Assembly (NCBI GenBank): GCA_947629805.1
Contig: CANRFE010000069.1
Span: forward strand, 1-6,812
Direction: 5' to 3'
Length of the DNA stretch: 6,812 nucleotides
DNA from: an uncultured Clostridia bacterium
GTDB taxonomy: Bacteria; Bacillota; Clostridia; TANB77; CAG-508
Under the pieces are notes generated by a model. The model searched no databases and was not told the DNA's origin. It saw only the letters and a program-made list of their open reading frames with translations. The position numbers and the translations under genes were made by a program. Within the stretch, counting starts at the first letter, position 1. Every line of letters starts with the position of its first letter. Shown here one piece after another: positions 1 through 6,413 of this stretch.

Positions 1-2
1 CT

Positions 3-392
3 TCAGCTGAAAAACAGTTAAAAGAAATGATTGACTTTTATAATCTATGTAGTATTATATTAGCAAAATATTTTCCTGCTGAACAGGCTGAAAACAATTT
101 TATGTTATTATCTATTCTCGCCTCGCAAGGGGAAACACCATCAATTACAGATGAACAACTATCGAGAGCTTTTAGATTATTAGATAGTTATGAAGAATTT
201 GAAAACAGAATAACTGCTACCCAAGCATTATTCTATCAGTATCATGAAAGCTTTCCAGATTTATATGAAAGATATAATTTGGAAGATATTTCTAAACAGA
301 GTATTCATGATATGATTGAAAGTGGAAGATATCTATTAAGCGAAGATGCAACATCTGTTAAAAAGTTGTTGGAGCGTTGGGAAATATCTTAA
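3..392 (+). CDS. C-terminal part of an unrecognised, probably helical protein (5' end outside window)
   Basis: The frame is open to the left edge (first whole codon at position 3), giving 129 visible residues and a TAA stop at 390-392. The ATG at 27 has no Shine-Dalgarno in front of it and eight sense codons precede it, so it is probably internal. The visible part is acidic (many Glu/Asp) and rich in Leu, Tyr and Glu, with no transmembrane segment, no Cys cluster and no catalytic motif that I recognise. The pattern of short amphipathic stretches suggests an all-helical domain, perhaps the C-terminal part of a regulator or a repeat protein, but that is a guess. A hairpin follows five bases after the stop, so this is the last gene of its transcript. 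Function is not assigned. Confidence 0.7.
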   Translation, partial: SAEKQLKEMIDFYNLCSIILAKYFPAEQAENNFMLLSILASQGETPSITDEQLSRAFRLLDSYEEFENRITATQALFYQYHESFPDLYERYNLEDISKQSIHDMIESGRYLLSEDATSVKKLLERWEIS

Positions 393-396
393 CATG

Positions 397-428
397 TAAG
401 AAGATGGAAGTAAAAATCCATCTTCTTA
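397..428 (+). terminator. Hairpin terminator after the left-edge gene
   Basis: A perfect 12-bp inverted repeat (397-408 pairs with 417-428) encloses an 8-nt loop and starts 4 bases after the stop codon. The downstream T-run is poor (ACTTTAAATTATTT), so the hairpin may terminate imperfectly or mainly stabilise the 3' end. Confidence 0.65.
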
Positions 429-547
429 TACTTTAAATTATTTATATAAAAATAATCATGTACATAAAAAAATAGATATATCCTATTGTTGATAATTACT
501 CATAGTAATCATCTCACACCATCCTTTCATTCAAAATAAAAGACATC
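429..547. other. AT-rich intergenic stretch without a gene
   Basis: Neither strand has a plausible coding frame with a ribosome binding site. The only structure seen is an interrupted palindrome at 491-513 (9-nt arms with one mismatch around TCATA). This space lies between the terminator of the left gene and the terminator of the oppositely oriented tRNA unit. Confidence 0.5.
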
Positions 548-575
548 AAAAAAATCAACCTTTTACAGTTGATTT
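548..575 (-). terminator. Rho-independent terminator of the tRNA-Gly unit
   Basis: Read on the minus strand, an 8-bp perfect stem (568-575 with 552-559) with an 8-nt loop runs straight into a run of seven Ts (554 down to 548). It lies about 37 nt past the CCA end of the tRNA. A smaller 4-bp hairpin (585-588 with 595-598) sits between the two. Confidence 0.75.
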
Positions 576-611
576 ATCAATATATCGCCATAGTGCGACG
601 ATTTTACTTAT

Positions 612-685
<74 letters not shown>

Positions 686-701
686 AAATAAAACTAATTC
701 T

Positions 702-730
702 ATTATATCGTATTTTAAGCAAGCTTTCAA
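702..730 (-). promoter_or_regulatory. Promoter of tRNA-Gly
   Basis: On the minus strand, TTGAAA (730-725) is separated by exactly 17 nt from a perfect TATAAT (707-702). Transcription would begin about 6-8 nt further on, leaving only some 10 nt of 5' leader before the mature tRNA at 685. This is the usual arrangement for a stable-RNA gene. Confidence 0.85.
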
Positions 731-761
731 TAGAAAACTTGTAAAATATTTTGCTAAAGAG

Positions 762-790
762 TTGTAAAAGAAAATGAAAAGTGATAAGAT
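762..790 (+). promoter_or_regulatory. Predicted promoter of the calcium-pump gene
   Basis: TTGTAA (762-767), a 17-nt spacer, then TAAGAT (785-790). Transcription would start near 797, downstream of the first in-frame ATG at 774 but upstream of the Shine-Dalgarno at 818-823. It diverges from the tRNA promoter, with the two -35 boxes about 31 nt apart. The match to consensus is good but not perfect, and the call is by eye. Confidence 0.55.
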
Positions 791-817
791 AAACAAAATT
801 TTACATAGAATAGTAAA

Positions 818-823
818 AAGGAG
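818..823 (+). promoter_or_regulatory. Ribosome binding site that favours the TTG start at 834
   Basis: AAGGAG, with further As in front, ends 10 nt before an in-frame TTG (834-836). The ATG at 774 has only an A-rich sequence with no clear Shine-Dalgarno. This site is the main reason for choosing TTG as the pump gene's start. Confidence 0.65.
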
Positions 824-833
824 AAGAGAAAGT

Positions 834-3566
834 TTGGAACAAACATGGTTTAATAAAACAATAGAAGAAACGTGTACAATTTTGAAAACGAATACAGAAA
901 AAGGTTTGTCAGAAGAGGAAATAGAGGAAAAAAGAAAACAATATGGGTATAACGAATTAAAGGCGAAAAAGAAAAAAAGTTTATTTCTAAAATTTTTAGA
1001 AGAATTTAAAGACTTTATGATTCTTATTTTAATTCTTGCTGCCATTATTTCAGGGGTAATTGGTGTAATAGAGGGAGAAGGTATTACAGATACTATTATT
1101 ATTTTAATTGTAGTAGTTGTGAATGCTATTATTGGAGTTGCACAAGAAAATAAAGCAGAGAAGTCTTTAGAAGCTTTGCAAAAATTAAGTAGCCATGCAG
1201 CAAAAGTAATCAGAAATGGAAATTTAATAGTTCTTCCTGCCAGAGAATTGGTACCTGGGGATATTGTAGTATTAGAAACCGGAGATTACATTGCAGCAGA
1301 TTTACGATTAATAGAAGCAGTTAATTTGAAAGTACAAGAAGCTTCTTTAACAGGGGAATCTGTGCCAGTAGAAAAAAATACGCTTGTGATGCAAGAAGAA
1401 AAAGTAGGAATAGGAGACCGTATTAACCAAGCCTTTTCTTCTAGTTTAGTTACTTATGGTAGAGGAAAAGGAATTGTAGTAGAAACTGGAATGAATACAG
1501 AAGTAGGAAAAATTGCTGGAATTCTTAATGATACAATTGAAACAGAAACTCCTCTTCAAAATAAACTAAACAAGTTAGGAAAAACTTTAGGAATTGCGGC
1601 AGTTATAATTTGTATTGTTATTTTTATTGTAGGAATTGCTATTGGAAAGAATGCTATGGAAATGTTTATGACGGCCGTAAGCTTAGCAGTAGCAGCAATT
1701 CCAGAAGGTTTAGCTGCAGTTTCTACCATTGTACTTGCGATTGGTGTGCAAAGAATGGTAAAGAAAAATGCAATTGTAAAAAAACTTCCCGCAGTAGAAA
1801 CACTGGGTAGCAGTACGGTTATTTGTTCAGACAAAACAGGAACCTTAACGCAAAATAAAATGACGGTACAAAAAGTATTTTATGACAATATTTTACAAAG
1901 TGTAGAAGATGCAAAAATAAATAACAATAACGAAGAATTAAAACAACTAGTGTATATTAGCATGCTTTGCAATGATACAAAAGTAGGAAAAGATAAGAAA
2001 TTAACTGGTGATCCAACAGAAACAGCTTTAATTGATATGGGCTTTGAACTTGATTTTAATCCAGCTGTTTTAGAAGAATTTCCAAGAGTGGACGAAATTC
2101 CATTTGATTCGGAGAGAAAGCTTATGACTACCGTTCATAAAGTAGGAGAGTCTTATATTGTTTATACAAAAGGAGGAGTGGATGAACTTTTAAAATGTTG
2201 TAATAGCTACAATTTGAATGGAGAAATAAAAACAGATATAGAGCAATACAAAAAAGTAATTGAAAGGAATAATGAAGCAATGGCAAAAGAAGCGTTAAGA
2301 ATACTTGCCATGGCTTATAAACAGCTAGACCATAAACCACAAAAAGAAGACTTAAAAGATTTAGAAAATCATTTAACTTATATCGGAATGGTTGGCATGA
2401 TAGATCCTCCTCGAGAAGAAGCAAAAAAAGCAGTAGAAAAATGTAAAAGAGCAGGAATAAAAACAGTAATGATAACAGGAGATCATAAAATAACGGCAAC
2501 AGCTATTGCAAAAGAATTAGGTATTTTAGAAAAAGAAGAAGAGGCAATTACTGGTAAAGAATTAGAAGAAATGGCACAAGAAGAGCTAGAAAAAAATATT
2601 CGACAGTATAGTGTATATGCTAGAGTGTCTCCGGAACATAAAGTAAGAATTGTAAAAGCATGGCAAAAACAAGGCGAAATTGTAGCCATGACAGGAGATG
2701 GGGTAAACGATGCACCTTCTTTGAAAACAGCCGATATTGGATGTAGTATGGGAATTGTAGGAACGGATGTGGCAAAAGAAGCAGCAGATGTTATTTTAAC
2801 AGATGATAATTTTGCAACGGTTGTTTCTGCCGTAGAAGAAGGCAGACGTATTTATGATAATATATTAAAAGCAATTCAATTTTTATTATCTAGTAATGTA
2901 GGAGAAATAGTTGTATTATTTATTGCCATTTTGATTACTCCATGGATTTCCCATTTCTTTGCTATTGATGTAAATTTAATAGTTCCATTACTTCCTATTC
3001 ATATTTTATGGATTAATTTAGTAACCGATTCTCTTCCTGCTTTAGCTTTAGCGGTAGATCCAGCAGAAAAAGATGTTATGGATAGAAAACCCAAAAAGCC
3101 ACAAAAGGGTATTTTTACAAAAGGAATGTCATGGCGTATTATTTATCAGGGAATGATGATAGGGTTTCTTACTTTAGCTGCTTTTTTAATTGGTCTTGCT
3201 ACCAAAGAGGAAAATCTTCCTATTATAGAGGGCTTAAGTAAGGAAGAAATAAAAGTAGAAATTGGGCAAACTATGGCTTTTACAGTACTTGCCTTATCCG
3301 AGCTTGTGCATGTGTTTAATATTAGAAACAATAAAAAATCCCTATTCAAAAGCAATCCATTTAACAACAAACAATTATTATTAGCTATTGGTGTATCTGC
3401 GGCTTTAATGCTTGTTATTTTGTTTGTACCTGCATTAAGACATATTTTTAGTATTCCTATTTTACCAGTGGCAAATATTATAGAAGTAATTTTATTAGTA
3501 CTCGCACCAATTGTTATTGTAGAGATATTTAAATTCTTAAAAATTAATACTATAAAAGAAGAATAA
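834..3566 (+). CDS. Calcium-translocating P-type ATPase (P2 type, SERCA/PMCA-like)
   Basis: An integral membrane pump that would use ATP to export Ca2+ from the cytoplasm. It has 910 residues from TTG 834, or 930 from ATG 774; numbering here is from 774. In order: N-terminal cation-ATPase domain; M1-M2 (about 80-122); actuator loop TGES at 193-196; M3-M4 with PEGL (Glu311); phosphorylated Asp353 in CSDKTGTLT; nucleotide-binding domain with Lys466 in a KGG motif; TGD and TGDGVND (640-646) hinge motifs; then M5-M10. Ion ligands known from SERCA have counterparts: Glu311 in M4, Asn708 and Glu711 in SSNVGE (M5), Asn748, Thr751 and Asp752 in WINLVTD (M6), and Glu843 in M8. This suggests two Ca2+ sites. 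The TTG start gives an N-terminus beginning MEQTWFNKTIEE, which resembles family N-termini. The alternative start adds 20 basic residues. It stands alone, with no clear terminator behind it. Ca2+ rather than another cation is inferred from motifs. Confidence 0.93.
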   Translation: MEQTWFNKTIEETCTILKTNTEKGLSEEEIEEKRKQYGYNELKAKKKKSLFLKFLEEFKDFMILILILAAIISGVIGVIEGEGITDTIIILIVVVVNAIIGVAQENKAEKSLEALQKLSSHAAKVIRNGNLIVLPARELVPGDIVVLETGDYIAADLRLIEAVNLKVQEASLTGESVPVEKNTLVMQEEKVGIGDRINQAFSSSLVTYGRGKGIVVETGMNTEVGKIAGILNDTIETETPLQNKLNKLGKTLGIAAVIICIVIFIVGIAIGKNAMEMFMTAVSLAVAAIPEGLAAVSTIVLAIGVQRMVKKNAIVKKLPAVETLGSSTVICSDKTGTLTQNKMTVQKVFYDNILQSVEDAKINNNNEELKQLVYISMLCNDTKVGKDKKLTGDPTETALIDMGFELDFNPAVLEEFPRVDEIPFDSERKLMTTVHKVGESYIVYTKGGVDELLKCCNSYNLNGEIKTDIEQYKKVIERNNEAMAKEALRILAMAYKQLDHKPQKEDLKDLENHLTYIGMVGMIDPPREEAKKAVEKCKRAGIKTVMITGDHKITATAIAKELGILEKEEEAITGKELEEMAQEELEKNIRQYSVYARVSPEHKVRIVKAWQKQGEIVAMTGDGVNDAPSLKTADIGCSMGIVGTDVAKEAADVILTDDNFATVVSAVEEGRRIYDNILKAIQFLLSSNVGEIVVLFIAILITPWISHFFAIDVNLIVPLLPIHILWINLVTDSLPALALAVDPAEKDVMDRKPKKPQKGIFTKGMSWRIIYQGMMIGFLTLAAFLIGLATKEENLPIIEGLSKEEIKVEIGQTMAFTVLALSELVHVFNIRNNKKSLFKSNPFNNKQLLLAIGVSAALMLVILFVPALRHIFSIPILPVANIIEVILLVLAPIVIVEIFKFLKINTIKEE

Positions 3567-3570
3567 AATA

Positions 3571-3599
3571 TTGCCAATCTTAGAAGTTTATGATACAAT
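3571..3599 (+). promoter_or_regulatory. Promoter of the small 86-residue gene
   Basis: TTGCCA (3571-3576), 17-nt spacer, TACAAT (3594-3599), immediately after the pump gene's stop codon. Transcription would start near 3606 and leave a leader of about 84 nt before the ATG at 3690. Confidence 0.7.
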
Positions 3600-3671
3600 A
3601 CCTTTATCTGTTTTTCTTATCCTCTTATAGAAAGGGTAGAACTTAGAAGTGTGCTAGACAGGATAATTATC

Positions 3672-3678
3672 AAGGAGG
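3672..3678 (+). promoter_or_regulatory. Ribosome binding site of the small gene
   Basis: AAGGAGG is a full Shine-Dalgarno ending 11 nt before ATG 3690. It selects that ATG over the upstream in-frame GTG at 3651, which has no such site. A perfect 10-nt palindrome, GATAATTATC (3662-3671), abuts it. Confidence 0.75.
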
Positions 3679-3689
3679 ACGAAACGAAT

Positions 3690-3950
3690 ATGAAAATGGT
3701 AAAAGTGTTTTTGAAGAATCGGAAAAAGTCGAAAAAAAGGGAATGGAGAAGGATAAACTGGATTTGCTTCCTAAGTTATTGTGTAAATCGAGGAATCTTT
3801 CGAAGCAAAGAGTGGGATATTACTTTTCCAAGTAAAAAGTGGGTAGTGAATGAAACAGAATTTAAAAATATTTTAAAAACTATGCACTTAGAAATCAAAA
3901 ATCGGTATTACTTTTCTGCAAGAACAATTTATACCGTTAAAAGTGTATAA
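3690..3950 (+). CDS. Small basic protein of unknown function (86 aa)
   Basis: The start at ATG 3690 is set by the AAGGAGG at 3672-3678, and the stop is TAA 3948-3950. The first 25 residues are strongly basic (runs of Lys/Arg such as KNRKKSKKREWRR). Next comes a short hydrophobic-aromatic patch (INWICFLSYCV) too short and too broken to be a confident membrane span. The C-terminal half mixes Lys, Phe, Tyr and Trp. The basic N-terminus would fit nucleic-acid or membrane-surface binding, but no family is recognised. The gene is an isolated unit with its own promoter, ribosome binding site and strong terminator, which argues that it is expressed. Caution: a second frame over 3647-3835 is also open and looks as protein-like in its first part, so a frameshifted remnant or an RNA that only appears to code cannot be excluded. 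Confidence 0.5.
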   Translation: MKMVKVFLKNRKKSKKREWRRINWICFLSYCVNRGIFRSKEWDITFPSKKWVVNETEFKNILKTMHLEIKNRYYFSARTIYTVKSV

Positions 3951-3970
3951 CGGGTAAAGTACACAAACAA

Positions 3971-4006
3971 AAAGGTAGAAGTTAATTTTTAACTTTTACC
4001 TTTTTT
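3971..4006 (+). terminator. Strong rho-independent terminator after the small gene
   Basis: A 15-bp stem (3971-3985 with 3989-4003, one G·U pair) closes on a 3-nt loop and is followed by Ts up to 4006. It lies 20 nt after the stop codon at 3950 and separates this unit from the phosphodiesterase gene's promoter. Confidence 0.9.
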
Positions 4007-4045
4007 ATTACCAAGAAAAGATTTTATAAAAATTAAATAAGATGC

Positions 4046-4074
4046 TTGTCCAGAATAAGAACAAAGTATATAAT
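4046..4074 (+). promoter_or_regulatory. Promoter of the phosphodiesterase gene
   Basis: TTGTCC (4046-4051), 17-nt spacer, perfect TATAAT (4069-4074). Transcription would begin near 4081, about 22 nt before the ATG. The first TTG of the open frame lies inside the -35 box and therefore cannot be the start. Confidence 0.8.
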
Positions 4075-4090
4075 AATTTGTAAGGAAAAA

Positions 4091-4096
4091 AGGAGG
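4091..4096 (+). promoter_or_regulatory. Ribosome binding site of the phosphodiesterase gene
   Basis: A perfect AGGAGG sits 6 nt before ATG 4103. It fixes the start there rather than at any codon further upstream in the same frame. Confidence 0.85.
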
Positions 4097-4102
4097 TACA
4101 TT

Positions 4103-5257
4103 ATGAAAAAGAATATTATTTTTCCCGATTATGAACATAGTATTTTAAATTTAATAAATACCATATTAAAATATTATCATGTGGAAACAAAATATTCTTC
4201 TTTACCAAAATTAGAAAAGATATTGGCAAAACAATACAAAAATATTGTTTTGCTTCTATTAGATGGCATGGGAGAAAATTTGATAAAAAACATTTCACCG
4301 AATGGCTTTTTTTCGAAACACCATCAAGATGTTATTACTTCGGTATGTCCTTCCACCACAACGGCTGCTATTACTACTTATTATTCAGGAAAACCACCTA
4401 TCGAAACAGGGTGGATTGCAATGTCACAATATTTCAAAGAATATGGTAGAGCAATGGAAATGCTACGTAAAGTAGAATCTTATACGGGGGAAAAAATAAG
4501 TAATGCTAGAATGGATGTATTTGATTTAGTAAAATATGTTCCTATTTATGAACAAATAGAAAAAGAAAATCCCAATGTGAAAGCTTATGAAATTAACCCT
4601 ACTTTTTGTGAAGCAAGAAGTAAAAGAAATGAGAAAGCAGATACCATAGATTTAATGTGTGATGCTATTCAAGCTATTTGTAAGAGGCAAGACCATAATT
4701 TTATTTTGGCGTATAGTGCGGATCCAGATGGAATTTTGCATAAGTATGGTTGTAATTCAGAAGAAGTAAGAACATTTATAAAAGAAACAGAAGAAAAAAT
4801 AGAAGAGATGTGCAAACAATTACAAGGAAGTGATACTTTATTTATTCTCTCGGCAGATCATGGTCATAAAGATATTAAAACAGTTTATTCTGTTTTAGAC
4901 TTAGAAGAAATTCAAGATTGTATTAGTATGCCACCTAGTTTAGAGTCAAGAGCAGTTACATTTTGGGTAAAAGAAGGAAAAAAAGAAAAATTTGAAAAAT
5001 TCTTTCGAACAAAGTTAAAAGATGAGTTTTTATTGTTTACTAAAGAAGAATTTTTGAACAAACATTTTTTAGGGTATGGAACAATGCATAAAAAAATAGA
5101 TGATTTTTTAGGAAATTATATTGCTCTTTCTATTTCAGATTCCATTATAAAATTAGAAACTAATATATCCAAAGAGAAAGCAAATAAAAAATCAACACAT
5201 TGTGGTTTAACAAAAGAGGAAATGGAGGTTCCCCTTATTTTAGTAGATTGCAAATAA
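4103..5257 (+). CDS. Alkaline-phosphatase-superfamily nucleotide pyrophosphatase/phosphodiesterase-like protein
   Basis: A 384-residue enzyme of the type I phosphodiesterase/nucleotide pyrophosphatase group, a two-metal hydrolase of phosphate mono- or diesters. All the expected ligands are visible and correctly ordered: Asp54 in LLLLDGMG; a Thr nucleophile in CPSTTTAA (best aligned as Thr86, with Thr85 next to it); Asp209 and His213 in DPDGILHKYG; Asp252 and His253 in SADHGHKD; and His366 in STHCGL near the C-terminus. In the family these bind two zinc ions around the nucleophile. There is no signal peptide or membrane segment, so a cytoplasmic location is inferred. Substrate is unknown: nucleotides, sugar nucleotides or other phosphodiesters are possible, and neighbours do not decide it. 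The gene is monocistronic, with its own promoter and a long terminator. It converges on the HIT gene. The fold is sure; the exact reaction is not. Confidence 0.88.
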   Translation: MKKNIIFPDYEHSILNLINTILKYYHVETKYSSLPKLEKILAKQYKNIVLLLLDGMGENLIKNISPNGFFSKHHQDVITSVCPSTTTAAITTYYSGKPPIETGWIAMSQYFKEYGRAMEMLRKVESYTGEKISNARMDVFDLVKYVPIYEQIEKENPNVKAYEINPTFCEARSKRNEKADTIDLMCDAIQAICKRQDHNFILAYSADPDGILHKYGCNSEEVRTFIKETEEKIEEMCKQLQGSDTLFILSADHGHKDIKTVYSVLDLEEIQDCISMPPSLESRAVTFWVKEGKKEKFEKFFRTKLKDEFLLFTKEEFLNKHFLGYGTMHKKIDDFLGNYIALSISDSIIKLETNISKEKANKKSTHCGLTKEEMEVPLILVDCK

Positions 5258-5305
5258 AAAATATCTTCTTGTTTTTAAGTTTAAAAACAAGAAGATATTT
5301 TTTTT
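5258..5305. terminator. Bidirectional terminator shared by the phosphodiesterase and HIT genes
   Basis: A perfect 20-bp stem (5258-5277 with 5282-5301) has a 4-nt loop. Plus-strand transcripts end in eight Ts (5298-5305). Minus-strand transcripts end in the six Ts complementary to 5256-5261. It starts right after the stop codon of one gene and lies 4 bases from the stop of the other, so it can end both convergent transcripts. Confidence 0.92.
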
Positions 5306-5309
5306 GTGG

Positions 5310-6371
5310 TTACATTTTGAACAGAAACTCTTTAGTATTTTGCTGAATTCTTTGCGGAACGTCATCCCAATGTTTTAAAAGAGCTGCCTGAATTTCTTCA
5401 CAGGTTTCTTTAATTTTGTCTACAAAGGGGTGATGTCTCCAATCCCAAATTTCATCCGGAAGGAAGGTATAGTCCTTGTATAAAAGAAGTTGCCGTACAT
5501 ATTGGCGAGGAATATAAAGATTCGGGTTGTCGTTAATTCGCCAGTCTTCATCATTTTCTCCTCGTATCAATAAATACGAATTCTTTCCATACAAATGTAA
5601 ATCTTCATAAGAAATTCTTTCGAAAGGGAAATGAGAGAAAGTTTCGATACTATCCGCATCTAATCTGCTAGGGGCTACATGCGTGTGGGAATGGACAATA
5701 GAGTTTTTAGCTTTTCCAATTCCTCCATTTCCACTACCATTTTCCCATACTAAAACATTCGATGTGCAATAGGTTAGCTGCAACATATAACATACGTCTT
5801 CTAATACCGTTAAAAATTCCTGGCGTACTTCTAAGGGTAATTCTGCATTAGACATTACGTGTTGCTTGGGAATAATGAGTAAATACCCCTTAATGAATTC
5901 TCCAATGGTAGGCATTACAAAGAAGTTTTTACTTCTATATAAGGTTCTGTGAAGCCCAATATCACGATCACAATAACCATCGTCCATGTACCTACAATAT
6001 GGACAATCCGAACGCTTGGGAGCTTCTCCTAAACCAGAACTATTTGCCTTATGATCGCCAATGTCACAATGGTGTTTCGTAGCAATACAGGCAAATTGCT
6101 CTGCTATGTTGCCAGCGCTGGTTTGTATGCTATTTGCACAAGAAAAATTGTGCTCTGTAACGGTAATAAAAATGGCAGTTTCTTTCAAACTTTCCTCTGC
6201 TACATCACGGCATGCTACACTTTTGTTGTTACGAAAAACTTCTTTCACAATTTCCGTAGAAATCTGTTTTTCTTTGAAAACAGATAACCCCTTAAATAGA
6301 AGCTCATCGAGAACCGATAAAACCAAATCTTCCTTGCCTCTTAGAATAAATAGATTCCGTGTTTTCTTCAT
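5310..6371 (-). CDS. HIT-superfamily protein with an extra N-terminal domain, downstream of thyA
   Basis: A 353-residue protein. The middle and C-terminal part is a histidine-triad domain: CPYC (Cys123, Cys126; possible zinc site), the strand GYLLIIPKQHV (162-172), a conserved-looking Asn/Gly stretch (WENGSGNGG), and the triad His227-x-His229-x-His231 in IVHSHTHVAP. His229 would be the nucleophile. Family members hydrolyse or transfer nucleotidyl groups (Ap4A, AMP-conjugates, GalT type). Residues 1-120 are not part of a normal HIT protein: they read as alternating strands and helices, with GNIAEQFACIA near 87-97. The C-terminus has RQ and WDWRHHPF (309-316) motifs. The start is ATG (6369-6371), with AAAGGTAGG (6381-6389) as a modest ribosome binding site 9 nt upstream. 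It lies 42 nt after thyA with no terminator between, so they probably share a transcript. Substrate unknown. Confidence 0.82.
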   Translation of the reverse strand: MKKTRNLFILRGKEDLVLSVLDELLFKGLSVFKEKQISTEIVKEVFRNNKSVACRDVAEESLKETAIFITVTEHNFSCANSIQTSAGNIAEQFACIATKHHCDIGDHKANSSGLGEAPKRSDCPYCRYMDDGYCDRDIGLHRTLYRSKNFFVMPTIGEFIKGYLLIIPKQHVMSNAELPLEVRQEFLTVLEDVCYMLQLTYCTSNVLVWENGSGNGGIGKAKNSIVHSHTHVAPSRLDADSIETFSHFPFERISYEDLHLYGKNSYLLIRGENDEDWRINDNPNLYIPRQYVRQLLLYKDYTFLPDEIWDWRHHPFVDKIKETCEEIQAALLKHWDDVPQRIQQNTKEFLFKM

Positions 6372-6413
6372 AGATTTGTACCTACCTTTCTAAAAAAGAA
6401 GAACCATGTTTTC

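Noticed and set aside
1556..2689. Several minus-strand open frames inside the pump gene
   Set aside because: They are low-complexity reverse readings of a strongly conserved ATPase, with no ribosome binding sites.
3651..3689. GTG at 3651 as start of the small gene
   Set aside because: No Shine-Dalgarno before it, and the AAGGAGG at 3672-3678 lies downstream of it, serving ATG 3690.
3647..3835. A second open frame overlapping the 86-residue gene, reading for example EESEKVEKKGMEK
   Set aside because: It has no start codon with a ribosome binding site at a workable distance, whereas the 3690 frame does. Kept only as a caution in the small-gene entry.
4046..4102. TTG at 4046 as start of the phosphodiesterase
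   Set aside because: It lies within the -35 box of a very good promoter, and a perfect AGGAGG precedes ATG 4103.
6051..6393. Plus-strand open frames opposite the HIT gene
   Set aside because: They run antisense to a frame with clear HIT motifs and have no convincing ribosome binding site or family likeness.
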